Source of the DNA: Pseudomonas sp. Irchel s3b2
Lineage (GTDB): Bacteria; Pseudomonadota; Gammaproteobacteria; Pseudomonadales; Pseudomonadaceae
Length of the DNA: 64,000 bases
Reading direction: 5' to 3'
Assembly (NCBI RefSeq): GCF_900187445.1
Contig: NZ_FYEB01000012.1
Span: 1 to 64,000, forward strand
This document shows positions 8,759-17,386 of this stretch, one piece after another (positions within the stretch are counted from its first letter, which is position 1; each line of letters starts with the position of its first letter). A program made the position numbers and the translations under genes. The notes under the pieces are model-generated. The model had not been told where the DNA came from and did not search any database. It saw nothing but the letters and a program-made list of their open reading frames with translations.

Positions 8759-9099
8759 TCTTTAGGCTCCCGGCCATCCACATGGTCGGTACCGGTCAGG
8801 CCCCGGGAGGCGAGCAGCACCACCAGGAACAGCGCGGTCATGGCGAAGCTGATGACGATCGCGGTCAGCACCAACGCTTGCGGCAGCGGGTCGGTGTAGT
8901 GCAGCAAATCCTGAGGCACGCCGTCCTTGATGTTCGGCTCCTTGCCGATGAACAGGCTGCCCATGCTGAAGATGAACAGGTTGACGCCGTAGGACAGCAG
9001 GCAAAGGCCCATGACCACCTGGAACGTCCGTGGCCGCAACACCAGCCACACGCCGGACGCGGCCAGCACACCGATGGCGATTGCGATGACTTCTTCCAT
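8755..9099 (-). CDS. mrpC: Mrp/Pha antiporter subunit C
   Basis: A 114-residue NuoK-like subunit with three transmembrane helices (VIAIAIGVLAASGVWLVL, VMGLCLLSYGVNLFIFSMG, ALVLTAIVISFAMTALFLVV). The GLCLLSYGVNLF motif and the DPLPQALVLTAIVI stretch are diagnostic. Its ATG shares one base with the mrpA stop (TGATG). Confidence 0.94.
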   Translation of the reverse strand: MEEVIAIAIGVLAASGVWLVLRPRTFQVVMGLCLLSYGVNLFIFSMGSLFIGKEPNIKDGVPQDLLHYTDPLPQALVLTAIVISFAMTALFLVVLLASRGLTGTDHVDGREPKE

Positions 9100-12029
9100 C
9101 AGATGGCTCCTTGCGTGATAGCCGCTTTGGCCATGGGCTTGGGTTGCGCGCTGGTTTTATGACCGCGTACCGATTGGTGGGCGAGGGCGGTGAGGATCAA
9201 CAGGGTCGAACCGACCACCACGGCGTACACACCAATGTCGAAAAACAGCGCGCTGGCGATGTGAATGTCGCCCAGCAGCGGCAGGGTGAAATGCCAGGTG
9301 TGAGTGGTAAGGAATGGATACCCGGCCGCCATCGCCCCGAGCCCGGTGACCGTGGCGAACAGCAGCCCGGTGCCCATCCAGCGCAGCGGTCGCAGGCTCA
9401 TTTGCGCCTCGACCCACTGGGTGCCGGCGACCATGTATTGCAGGATGAACGCCACCGACATCACCAGACCGGCGACGAAACCGCCACCGGGTTGATTGTG
9501 CCCGCGCATGAACAGGTAGACCGACACCACAAAAGCAATCGGCAGCAGCAGACGAACCAGCACCGCTGGCACCATCATGAAGCCGAGCGCGGTGTCGCTG
9601 GCGTGCCGCGGGTTGACCAGGTCGGTGACCACGTCGGGCGCCAGCAAGCGCTGTTGGGCCGGTAGTTGCAGACTTTCTTTCGGCGGGCGGAAGCGTCGCA
9701 GCAGGGCGAACACGGCCAGGGCCACCGCCACCAGCACGGTGATTTCGCCGAGGGTGTCGAAACCACGGAAGTCCACCAGCATCACGTTGACCACGTTGCT
9801 GCCGCCGCCTTCGGGCAGGGCGCGACTGAGGTAGAACGAGGAAATGTCGTTGGGCGTCTGGCGGGTCAGCATCGCGTAGGACAGCAGCGCCATGCCGCCA
9901 CCGACCGTGATCGATAGTGCCAGGTCGCGAACCCTTCGCACTCGCGCCTTGCGCAGACTGCTCGGCAAAGGCGACACCTCTTCGATCCGTCGCGGCAGCC
10001 AGCGCAGACCGAGGAGGATCAACACCGTGGTCACTACTTCGACCACCAGTTGCGTCAGGGCCAGGTCCGGTGCAGAGAACCAGACGAAGGTCACGCAGGT
10101 CATCAGGCCGCAGACGCTGACCATGGTCAGGGCCGCGAGTCGGTGATACTTGGCTTGCCACGCCGCACCGAGGGCACAGGCAATTGCCAGCAGCCAGAGG
10201 GTCACGAATACGATCGAGCCCTGGATTTTCGGCCGGTCGCCCCAGCTCAGGCTGCTGTGCAGCATCGGAATCAACCCGGCCAGCACCGCGGCGAGTACCA
10301 CCAGAAACAGCTGGGTTTGCAGGCGCCGGGTATTGATCAGTCGCTCCAGACGTCGAGCCAGGCGCATCATGATCACCAGGCTGCGCTCGAACAGACGCTT
10401 GCCATTGAACCGGCCAATGATGGGTGGGTGGTCGAAGCGCCCGCGCTTGAGCTGATTACGCAGCAGCAGATAAAGCACAACGCCGCAGGACATGGCGATC
10501 AGACTCATGATCATCGGCGCGTTCCAGCCGTGCCAGATCGCCAGGCTGTACTCGGGCAGCGTGCCGCCCACCACCGGCAATGCCGCCGCCGCGAGCAACG
10601 GGCCGACCACTTGAGCGGGGAAGATCCCCACCACCAGACAGGTGAACACCAGCAATTCCACCGGCGCGCGCATCCAGCGTGGCGGCTCGTGCGGGGTGTG
10701 CGGCAGGTCGGTGGCGGTCGGGCCGAAGAACACATCGACAGTGAAGCGCAGGGAGTAGGCCACGCTGAACGTCCCGGCGATAGTCGCGACGATCGGCAAG
10801 GTCATCTCGATCCAGGCCGTGGCGTTGATGAACACTGTTTCGGCGAAGAACATCTCTTTCGACAGAAAACCGTTGAGCAGCGGCACGCCGGCCATCGAGG
10901 CGCTGGCGACCATGGCCAAGGTGGCGGTGAACGGGATCAGTTTGATCAGGCCGCTGAGTTTGCGAATGTCCCGGGTGCCGCTTTCGTGGTCGATGATCCC
11001 GGCAGCCATGAACAGCGAGGCCTTGAACGTGGCGTGGTTGAGAATGTGGAACACCGCGGCCACGGCGGCCAGCGGACTGTTCAGGCCCAGCAGCAGGGTG
11101 ATCAGGCCCAGATGGCTGATGGTCGAGTAGGCCAGCAGGCCCTTGAGGTCATTCTGAAACATCGCGCAGTAAGCGCCGAGCAACAGGGTGCAGGCGCCGG
11201 CCCCGCTGACGATGTAGAACCATTCTTCACTGCCGGACAGCGACGGCCACAGGCGCGCGAGCAGGAAGACCCCGGCCTTGACCATAGTCGCCGAGTGCAG
11301 ATACGCCGAAACCGGTGTCGGCGCCGCCATGGCGTGGGGCAGCCAGAAATGGAAGGGGAATTGCGCACTTTTGCTCAGGGCACCGATCAGGATCAGGGGA
11401 AGCAGAATAGGGTAGAGGGCATGTGCGCGAATCAGATCGCCGGCGGCCAGGACCTTGTCCAGGTCATAGCTGCCGACCACATGGCCGAGCAACATGACTC
11501 CCGCCAGCAAACACAAGCCGCCGGCGCCGGTAACCATCAATGCCATGTAGGCGCCACGTCGCGCATCGGCGCGGTGGTGCCAGTAACCGATGAACAGGAA
11601 TGAGAAGAGGCTGGTCAGCTCCCAGAAAAACACGATCTGGATCAGGTTGCCGGAGATCACCAACCCCAGCATGGCGCCCATGAACGCCAGGAAAAACGCG
11701 AAGAAACGCGGCACCGGATCGTCTGGCGACATGTAATAACGGGCGTACAGAGAAACCAGCGTGCCGATGCCCAGCACCAGCATCGAGAACAGCCAGGCAA
11801 AACCGTCCATGCGCAGAACGAAGTTCAAGCCCAGGCTGGGTAACCAGAAGAACTCTTCGCGGATCACGCCGCCATGGGCGATTTGCGGGTACAAGAGGGC
11901 GACCTGGACGGTGCCGATCAGGGCGACCAGGCCAGCCAACAGCGATTCGGTATTACGCGCGTTGTGCGGCAGCATCGCTGCCAGACAGCTGCCAATGAAA
12001 GGCAGAAGCAGTAGAACTATCAGGGACAT
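9099..12029 (-). CDS. mrpA: Mrp/Pha antiporter fused subunits A and B
   Basis: A 976-residue first gene of the operon. Residues 1-about 510 are the NuoL-like ion channel: GLVISGNLIQIVFFWELTSL with the key glutamate, KSAQFPFHFWLPHAMAAPTP with the lysine, and HSATMVKAGVFLLARLWP. Residues about 570-780 form the MrpA C-terminal region. Residues about 820-976 are a full MrpB domain (LFMRGHNQPGGGFVAGLVMS, then FFDIGVYAVVVGSTLLIL). The A-B fusion is the known layout in many proteobacteria. The complex exchanges Na+ or K+ for protons and supports pH and salt tolerance. Confidence 0.94.
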   Translation of the reverse strand: MSLIVLLLLPFIGSCLAAMLPHNARNTESLLAGLVALIGTVQVALLYPQIAHGGVIREEFFWLPSLGLNFVLRMDGFAWLFSMLVLGIGTLVSLYARYYMSPDDPVPRFFAFFLAFMGAMLGLVISGNLIQIVFFWELTSLFSFLFIGYWHHRADARRGAYMALMVTGAGGLCLLAGVMLLGHVVGSYDLDKVLAAGDLIRAHALYPILLPLILIGALSKSAQFPFHFWLPHAMAAPTPVSAYLHSATMVKAGVFLLARLWPSLSGSEEWFYIVSGAGACTLLLGAYCAMFQNDLKGLLAYSTISHLGLITLLLGLNSPLAAVAAVFHILNHATFKASLFMAAGIIDHESGTRDIRKLSGLIKLIPFTATLAMVASASMAGVPLLNGFLSKEMFFAETVFINATAWIEMTLPIVATIAGTFSVAYSLRFTVDVFFGPTATDLPHTPHEPPRWMRAPVELLVFTCLVVGIFPAQVVGPLLAAAALPVVGGTLPEYSLAIWHGWNAPMIMSLIAMSCGVVLYLLLRNQLKRGRFDHPPIIGRFNGKRLFERSLVIMMRLARRLERLINTRRLQTQLFLVVLAAVLAGLIPMLHSSLSWGDRPKIQGSIVFVTLWLLAIACALGAAWQAKYHRLAALTMVSVCGLMTCVTFVWFSAPDLALTQLVVEVVTTVLILLGLRWLPRRIEEVSPLPSSLRKARVRRVRDLALSITVGGGMALLSYAMLTRQTPNDISSFYLSRALPEGGGSNVVNVMLVDFRGFDTLGEITVLVAVALAVFALLRRFRPPKESLQLPAQQRLLAPDVVTDLVNPRHASDTALGFMMVPAVLVRLLLPIAFVVSVYLFMRGHNQPGGGFVAGLVMSVAFILQYMVAGTQWVEAQMSLRPLRWMGTGLLFATVTGLGAMAAGYPFLTTHTWHFTLPLLGDIHIASALFFDIGVYAVVVGSTLLILTALAHQSVRGHKTSAQPKPMAKAAITQGAI

Positions 12030-12139
12030 AGGCTTCTAATCTGCGGAAGTTTGTGAGGCATCATACGTGCCAGCTTCCGGATCACCAAACGCCAAGCTGT
12101 CGCAGAATCCTACAAGGTAAGCGGAAAATTCCTGCTTAT

Positions 12140-12239
12140 CGTTCCCACGCTCTGGGTGGGAATGCCTCAATGGACGCTCTGCCGCTCTTGGGACGCGGAG
12201 CGTCCCGGGCTGCGTTCCCACGCAGAGCGTGGGAACGAT
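12140..12239. repeat. REP-type palindromic cluster
   Basis: The block carries outer CGTTCCCACGC and GCGTGGGAACG arms with an inner palindrome GGGACGCGGAGCGTCCC. The same sequence type recurs near 30289 and 44741. It sits between the start of mrpA and the end of the EamA gene and touches the EamA stop. The 110 bases between it and mrpA should contain the mrp promoter. Confidence 0.75.
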
Positions 12240-13177
12240 CAGTGCTCGGCTTCGCGATCCAGATCGTCCTCAACCTCAAGAACCACCTTACCCTTGGTCT
12301 TCAACTCACTGACAATCACCGCCACCACAATCAACCCCGCCCCGACCAACGCAATCGCCGGCAACCGCTCTCCGGCAATCCGCCCGACAATCCCGGCCCA
12401 CACCGGTTCCCCGGCGTAGATCAACGTCGCCCGCGTCGGCGACACACTCTTCTGCGCCCAGTTCATCGCCACCTGAATCGCCGCACTCGCCGCGCCCAGG
12501 CCCAATGCACTGCACAACAGCAACCAGGAGAATCCCGGAATCACTTCCTGAGTCGGCACCACCATCAGAAACGCCAGCACCGAAGTCACTGCCAGCTGCA
12601 CCACCGTCACCCGGCGTACATCGACCTGGCCGGCATAGGTGCTGATCAGAATGATCTCCGCCGCAATCGCCACGGCGCTGATCAATGTGGCGATTTCACC
12701 GGGGCTGAAATTGAACGAAGCGCCGGCAGGTCCCGACAGCAACATCAACCCGGTAAAGGCCAGCATGATCCCGATGCTCGGCATCAATCCCGGACGCCGA
12801 CCCAGCACCAGCCATTGCAGCAACGGCACGAACGGCACATACAGTGCGGTAATAAACGCCGACTGACTGCTGGGGATGCTCTGCAAACCCACGGTCTGCA
12901 GGCCATAACCGAGCATGATCGCCACGCCGATAAACGCCCCGGCCTTGAGTTCGAACAGGGTCAGTTCGCGCAGATGACGCCAGGAGAACAGCGCCACGAG
13001 GCCCGCCGCGGCGGCAAAACGCAGACCGACGAAAAACATTGGCCCGCTGACGGTCATTGCATGCTGGACCAGCAAAAAGGTCCCGCCCCAGATCATGGTG
13101 ATCAGCACCAGCACGCATTCAGCTTTGCTGAACCGTGAGAAACGGGAGGAAGCAGGGGAGGAGTTCACCGACGTCAT
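12239..13177 (-). CDS. EamA/DMT-family exporter
   Basis: A 312-residue protein with ten predicted transmembrane segments arranged as two EamA repeats (MIWGGTFLLVQHAM near the N-terminus; IYAGEPVWAGIVGRIAGE in the second half). These transporters usually export amino acids or other small metabolites. A longer frame reaches a GTG at 13246, but its N-terminal extension is basic and unlike the family, so ATG 13177 is preferred. It is divergent from an XRE-cupin regulator across a short shared promoter, which suggests that regulator controls it. Confidence 0.87.
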   Translation of the reverse strand: MTSVNSSPASSRFSRFSKAECVLVLITMIWGGTFLLVQHAMTVSGPMFFVGLRFAAAAGLVALFSWRHLRELTLFELKAGAFIGVAIMLGYGLQTVGLQSIPSSQSAFITALYVPFVPLLQWLVLGRRPGLMPSIGIMLAFTGLMLLSGPAGASFNFSPGEIATLISAVAIAAEIILISTYAGQVDVRRVTVVQLAVTSVLAFLMVVPTQEVIPGFSWLLLCSALGLGAASAAIQVAMNWAQKSVSPTRATLIYAGEPVWAGIVGRIAGERLPAIALVGAGLIVVAVIVSELKTKGKVVLEVEDDLDREAEH

Positions 13178-13225
13178 GACCTTGCGCGCTACCTGAGGGA
13201 GACGCACAATGCGCCGGAAGTTGGG

Positions 13226-13269
13226 CAGTATACTGCGCAACACCACTCAGTGAGCAATATAGTGCACAA
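13226..13269. promoter_or_regulatory. Candidate shared promoter/operator of the EamA and XRE-cupin genes
   Basis: The palindrome CAGTATACTG at 13226-13235 offers a TATACT-like -10 on both strands. Three direct copies of a related 9-mer follow: ACTGCGCAA (13232-13240), AGTGAGCAA (13249-13257) and AGTGCACAA (13261-13269). Such reiterated sites fit an autoregulatory XRE operator. This is inference from sequence pattern only. Confidence 0.4.
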
Positions 13270-13825
13270 AGATTCCACCCAACGGGCGTCGGTCCTCCAG
13301 CACGTCAGTCAGAATGTCCGACGTCTGCGCCACGCAGCCGATATGAGCCAGACAGCCCTGGCCGAAAAGTCCGGAGTCAGCCGTCGGATGCTGGTGGCCA
13401 TCGAGGCCGGCGAGAAGAATGTCAGCCTGACCACCCTCGACCGCGTTGCCGAAGCACTGGACGTAGCCTTCAGCGATCTGATCCAGGCTCCCGATGCCCG
13501 TGACCCGAGCCGCATCAACGAATTGGCCTGGGCCGGCACCATCCCCGGCAGTAAGGCGGTGCTATTGTCGAAAGCCACCGCCACCCGCGAAGTAGAACTG
13601 TGGGAGTGGCGCCTGGAACCGGGTGAGCATTACCCGTCTGAGCCGGATGCCGAAGGTTACAGCGAACAGCTTTATGTATTCGAAGGTTGCCTGACCCTGA
13701 TGCTCGGCGGTCAACCGCAGAAAATCGCTGCCGGCGAGTTCTTCATGTTCGCCAGCAACCAGCCGCATTCCTATCGCAATGATGGGGAAGTGGCGGCTCG
13801 ATTTGTGCGTAACGTGGTGATTTGA
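13262..13825 (+). CDS. XRE-family regulator with C-terminal cupin domain
   Basis: A helix-turn-helix occupies residues about 14-68 (VRRLRHAADMSQTALAEKSG, then RMLVAIEAGEKNVSLTTLDR). A cupin follows at about 105-185 (LEPGEHYPSEPDAEGYSEQL, then GEFFMFASNQPHSYRN). The class resembles small-molecule-responsive regulators such as PuuR-type proteins. Two GTG starts are possible (13250 and 13262). The later one gives the usual VHKDSTQRAS beginning and keeps the operator outside the gene. Neither has a clear ribosome-binding site. It is divergent from the EamA exporter, its probable target. Confidence 0.85.
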   Translation: MHKDSTQRASVLQHVSQNVRRLRHAADMSQTALAEKSGVSRRMLVAIEAGEKNVSLTTLDRVAEALDVAFSDLIQAPDARDPSRINELAWAGTIPGSKAVLLSKATATREVELWEWRLEPGEHYPSEPDAEGYSEQLYVFEGCLTLMLGGQPQKIAAGEFFMFASNQPHSYRNDGEVAARFVRNVVI

Positions 13826-13898
13826 CTGTTTAGCGGCCAACATTGGATAAATACCGGAATCGGCTCGGGACAGGTAACTATCAACCAATGAGAACGCC

Positions 13899-15356
13899 AT
13901 GACTGACACCTCACACGGACAGGCGACTGACATTCTCCGCCACGCGGACATCCTGATCATCGGCGGCGGCCTCAGCGGCACGATGCTGGCGGCGCAGTTG
14001 TTGCGTTTGCCGGGCAAGCGCCAGGTGCTGGTGATCGAACCCCGGGTCGAACTTGGTCGGGGCGAAGCCTACAGCGCGGTCGAGCTCGGCCATACGCTTA
14101 ACGGCAATGCGGCGCGCATGAGTGTCGACCCGGACAATGCCGACGACCTGACGCAATGGCTGACGGAGTACATTGCCGCTGGCGGCTGGCCGGAGTCGGA
14201 TCAGCAACATGTACCGGTCAGTGAACTGTTCCCACCTCGGGGGATTTTCGGGTTGTACGTGCAGCAGCGTCTGGCCGAGGCGCAAGCGTTGGGCGCATTG
14301 AATGGTTCGAGTGTCGAGCATGTGCGAGCCGAGGTGGTCGACCTGCAAACCTGTGACGATTCAGTACAGTTGAGTTTGAATGACGGGCAACGCTTGCAAG
14401 GTGCTTATGCGGTGTTGGCCACGGGAATGTTTGCAGCCGCCCGCACGCCGCAAACCGAATCCAGCGGCCTGAACGCAGCGGCGCTCGATCCATGGGATGT
14501 GGCCGCCATGCGTCAGCTCGATCCGCAGTCGACGGTGCTGGTCATCGGCTCGGGCCTGACCATGGTCGATGCCGTGGTGTCGCTGGAGCAAGCCGGGCAT
14601 CGCGGGCCGATTGAAGTGTTTTCCCGTCATGGCCTGCTGCCGCATGTGCGTCGGCAACCGCCGACGTGGGTGGATTTTCTGGCCGAGGACCACGGCATTC
14701 GAACGCCGCGCCAGTTGATGCGCGAACTGCGCCGGCAGTGTCGCAATGCCATCGAACAAGGCATCGACTGGCAAGCACCACTGGATACCGTGCGGGCGCA
14801 CATCGGGCGGTTATGGAGTCAGGCGACGGATGTGCAGCGTCGGCAGTTTGTGCGCCATGTGCGGCCGTGGTGGGAAAGCCATCACCATCGCTCGCCGCCA
14901 TTGAGTGCCGAGTTGGTGGCGCGGTTGCACGGAGAAGGGCGGTTGCGGATTCAGGCCGCATCGTTCAAAGGGCTGGAGCCTTCGTTGAACGGGGAGGTCA
15001 GTATTCGCATTCGGCGCCGTGGCGAGGCACAGACTTGCGTCATCAGCGGCGCGGCGTTGATCAACTCCAGCGGCATCGAGTACGACTGGCGGCGGGTGGC
15101 GCGGCCGTTACCGCAGCAGCTGTTAGCGCGCGGTCTGGTGCGTCCGGGGCCATTGGCGCTGGGGATTGCGGCAGCGGTTGACGGCGCGGTTCCAGGTGCC
15201 GATGGGCAGGTCGCCAGCCGTTTGTTCGCCATGGGCCCGCCGTTGCGCGGGATGTGGTGGGAAAGCACGGCGGTGACCGACGTGGCAAGCCAGGCCAAGG
15301 CGCTGGCGGCACGGCTCTGCGAGCTTGCTCGCGACAAGGACTTTCAATCGACATAG
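13899..15356 (+). CDS. FAD/NAD(P)-binding oxidoreductase (NAD_binding_9-type)
   Basis: The 485-residue product opens with a dinucleotide-binding fold at residues about 20-45 (ILIIGGGLSGTMLAAQLLRL). A second glycine-rich site lies at about 207-215 (VLVIGSGLTMVDAVV), with YAVLATGMF between them. This two-site layout matches flavoprotein monooxygenase-like proteins of the NAD_binding_9 group. The substrate is unknown. It stands alone between the XRE-cupin gene and the TPS locus. Confidence 0.8.
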   Translation: MTDTSHGQATDILRHADILIIGGGLSGTMLAAQLLRLPGKRQVLVIEPRVELGRGEAYSAVELGHTLNGNAARMSVDPDNADDLTQWLTEYIAAGGWPESDQQHVPVSELFPPRGIFGLYVQQRLAEAQALGALNGSSVEHVRAEVVDLQTCDDSVQLSLNDGQRLQGAYAVLATGMFAAARTPQTESSGLNAAALDPWDVAAMRQLDPQSTVLVIGSGLTMVDAVVSLEQAGHRGPIEVFSRHGLLPHVRRQPPTWVDFLAEDHGIRTPRQLMRELRRQCRNAIEQGIDWQAPLDTVRAHIGRLWSQATDVQRRQFVRHVRPWWESHHHRSPPLSAELVARLHGEGRLRIQAASFKGLEPSLNGEVSIRIRRRGEAQTCVISGAALINSSGIEYDWRRVARPLPQQLLARGLVRPGPLALGIAAAVDGAVPGADGQVASRLFAMGPPLRGMWWESTAVTDVASQAKALAARLCELARDKDFQST

Positions 15357-15627
15357 ATATTGCCTGATACACCCTCTTCGCGAGCGGACTACCTATATCG
15401 CGGGCAAGCCCGCTCCTACATTCCCGGCGCATCGCTCGGTAGGTCGGTCTGACACAATTAATAATAATTTTCTTGTCGGCTGAATTTTTCAAAATGTGTG
15501 TGGTCTGTTTCACGTCCGTGATAGCTGGCGTCATTTAGCCAGTATTTCTGGCATCAGTTTCAGGGGAACTACGACCCTGCCTCTGCGGGCAATTTGCCCC
15601 CTCAGCACTTATTAACGATGGAGCGTT
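15357..15627. promoter_or_regulatory. Upstream region of the two-partner secretion locus
   Basis: A single REP-like arm (CGCGGGCAAGCCCGCTCCTA) lies near 15400-15420. An unusually AT-rich stretch at about 15450-15495 contains TTAATAATAATTTTC and is the best place for the tpsB promoter. No gene is supported here. No strong Shine-Dalgarno precedes the ATG at 15628 (GGAGCG lies 6 bases before it). Confidence 0.4.
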
Positions 15628-17355
15628 ATGTTTATCTCCCCACGGATGTGGCCGGTGCTTTGCGCCCTATTGCTTGGCTTGGGCACACAGAACAGTGCCA
15701 ATGGCGCCAGCCCGTCAACGCCGGGTGACCAGGACCTGATTCGCGATCGCCAGAATCGCCTGATCGAAGAACAGCAGCGTCGGCTCGAAGAACTCAAGGC
15801 ATTGCCGGGCAAGCCAACATTGCCCGCAACACCGGCCGCCCCGGTGGATACACGTTGCTTTCCTATCAAAGACATCGAACTCAAGGGCGCCGACAGTCTG
15901 TCCGCTGCCGACCGCGAGCGCTTGCTCAAGCCTTATATCGGTCAATGCCTGGGCGTCTCGCAACTCAACGAATTGCTCAAGGTCATCACCGACCATTACA
16001 TCGGCAAGGGCATGATCACCAGCCGCGCTTACTTGCCGCAGCAAGACCTCTCCAGCGGCCACTTAAGTGTGTTTGTAGTTGAGGGCAAACTCGAGGGTTT
16101 GAAGGGCGCCGACGACAGCCATATTTCGGATCGGGAACTGTCCATGACCTTCCCCGGTAAAACGGGCGAATTGCTCAATCTTCGTGAAATAGAACAACTG
16201 GTGGATCAGTTGAACCGCTTGCCCTCCAACCAGGCGCAAATGGAGCTGACCCCCGGCGTTCAGGTTGGCGGCAGCAGCGTGCTGGTCAGGAACAACCCGC
16301 AAAAGCCCTGGCGTGCCAGCCTGTCGCGTAACAACGACGGTCAGAAAAGCACCGGTGAACAGCAGTGGGGCGCAGGCTTTGAGTGGGACAGCCCGCTGGG
16401 GCTGGCCGACCAGTTGATGTTACGCGGCGGCCATGATGCGTTGAGCGATCATCAGAAAACCTCGAAAAACTCGATGTTCTATTACAACGTGCCTTGGGGC
16501 TGGTGGAACTTCAGTTATACCTACAGCCAGAGCGAATACCGCTCCCAGGCCCAAGGCAATGGTTTCAACTTCAGCCAGAGCGGCGACAGCGAGAATCATC
16601 AATTGCGCGCCGAGCGCCTCGTCCATCGCGATGCGGTGAGCAAAACGTCGATCAATGCCGGTTTCGCTCACCTGCGCACCAACAACTACATCGAAGACAG
16701 CCGTCTGGATATCAGCAGCCAGCGCATTACCGAAGCCCAGTTGGGGATCAACCATGGCCGGCGTATCGGCCATTCGTTCGTCAACCTGGACCTGGGCATG
16801 CAGCAGGGCATCGGCGCGCTGGATGCGCAGGGCAACGACCAGCGTCGTGATGAGGCCGGCAACCTTACCGCCAACGCCCGTTATCGAAAGTACACCGCCA
16901 CGGCCAGTTACCTGTTGCCGTTCAACTGGCTGGGAGAGTCCTTCACGTTCAGCAGCCTCGCCACGGGCCAGCGCAGTGAAGACGTGTTGTTCAGCCCGCA
17001 ACGCATCAGCCTGGGTGGCAGCTCATCGGTGCGTGGCTACAAAGACCAGTTTTTATCCGGGGACAGCGGCGGCTACTGGCGTAATGAGCTGCGCTGGACC
17101 CGCCCGGTGACTGCCGATTGGCTGCGCCCGGCACTGAGCGAATACGGCACCAGTGTCGGTTATGACCAAGGCGTCATCAGCAATGACCGATACAACAGCG
17201 AAGTACATGGCCGAATGTCCAGCAACTCGCTGGAGTTCTTTGCCCGTGGCAAGTACCTCGCCACCCGCGTGACATTCGCCCATTCGCTGGAACGCCCCTC
17301 CGTGCTCACCGAGCGCGAGGCGCCGATCTATTTCCAGGTCGACCTGTTTCTTTAA
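15628..17355 (+). CDS. TpsB/ShlB/FhaC-family outer-membrane transporter
   Basis: The 575-residue product exports and activates the adjacent giant TpsA protein. It has a signal peptide (PVLCALLLGLG, cleavage near ANGA) and an N-terminal helix with an RRLEELK-rich stretch (about 35-60). Two POTRA domains follow at about 75-225 (CFPIKDIELKGAD; YLPQQDLSSGHLSVFVVEG). The rest is a 16-strand beta-barrel with the signature SLGGSSSVRGYKDQ near residue 465 and a terminal phenylalanine-leucine. Only about 30 bases separate it from tpsA, so they form an operon. Confidence 0.93.
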   Translation: MFISPRMWPVLCALLLGLGTQNSANGASPSTPGDQDLIRDRQNRLIEEQQRRLEELKALPGKPTLPATPAAPVDTRCFPIKDIELKGADSLSAADRERLLKPYIGQCLGVSQLNELLKVITDHYIGKGMITSRAYLPQQDLSSGHLSVFVVEGKLEGLKGADDSHISDRELSMTFPGKTGELLNLREIEQLVDQLNRLPSNQAQMELTPGVQVGGSSVLVRNNPQKPWRASLSRNNDGQKSTGEQQWGAGFEWDSPLGLADQLMLRGGHDALSDHQKTSKNSMFYYNVPWGWWNFSYTYSQSEYRSQAQGNGFNFSQSGDSENHQLRAERLVHRDAVSKTSINAGFAHLRTNNYIEDSRLDISSQRITEAQLGINHGRRIGHSFVNLDLGMQQGIGALDAQGNDQRRDEAGNLTANARYRKYTATASYLLPFNWLGESFTFSSLATGQRSEDVLFSPQRISLGGSSSVRGYKDQFLSGDSGGYWRNELRWTRPVTADWLRPALSEYGTSVGYDQGVISNDRYNSEVHGRMSSNSLEFFARGKYLATRVTFAHSLERPSVLTEREAPIYFQVDLFL

Positions 17356-17386
17356 TTGATTTGTCATCGCGTCAGGATTTTTGAAT

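Noticed and set aside
10050..11603. A 517-codon open frame antisense to mrpA
   Set aside because: It mirrors the GC-rich third-position pattern of mrpA, is rich in Gln, His, Arg and Gly, has no family features, and mrpA is unmistakable on the other strand.
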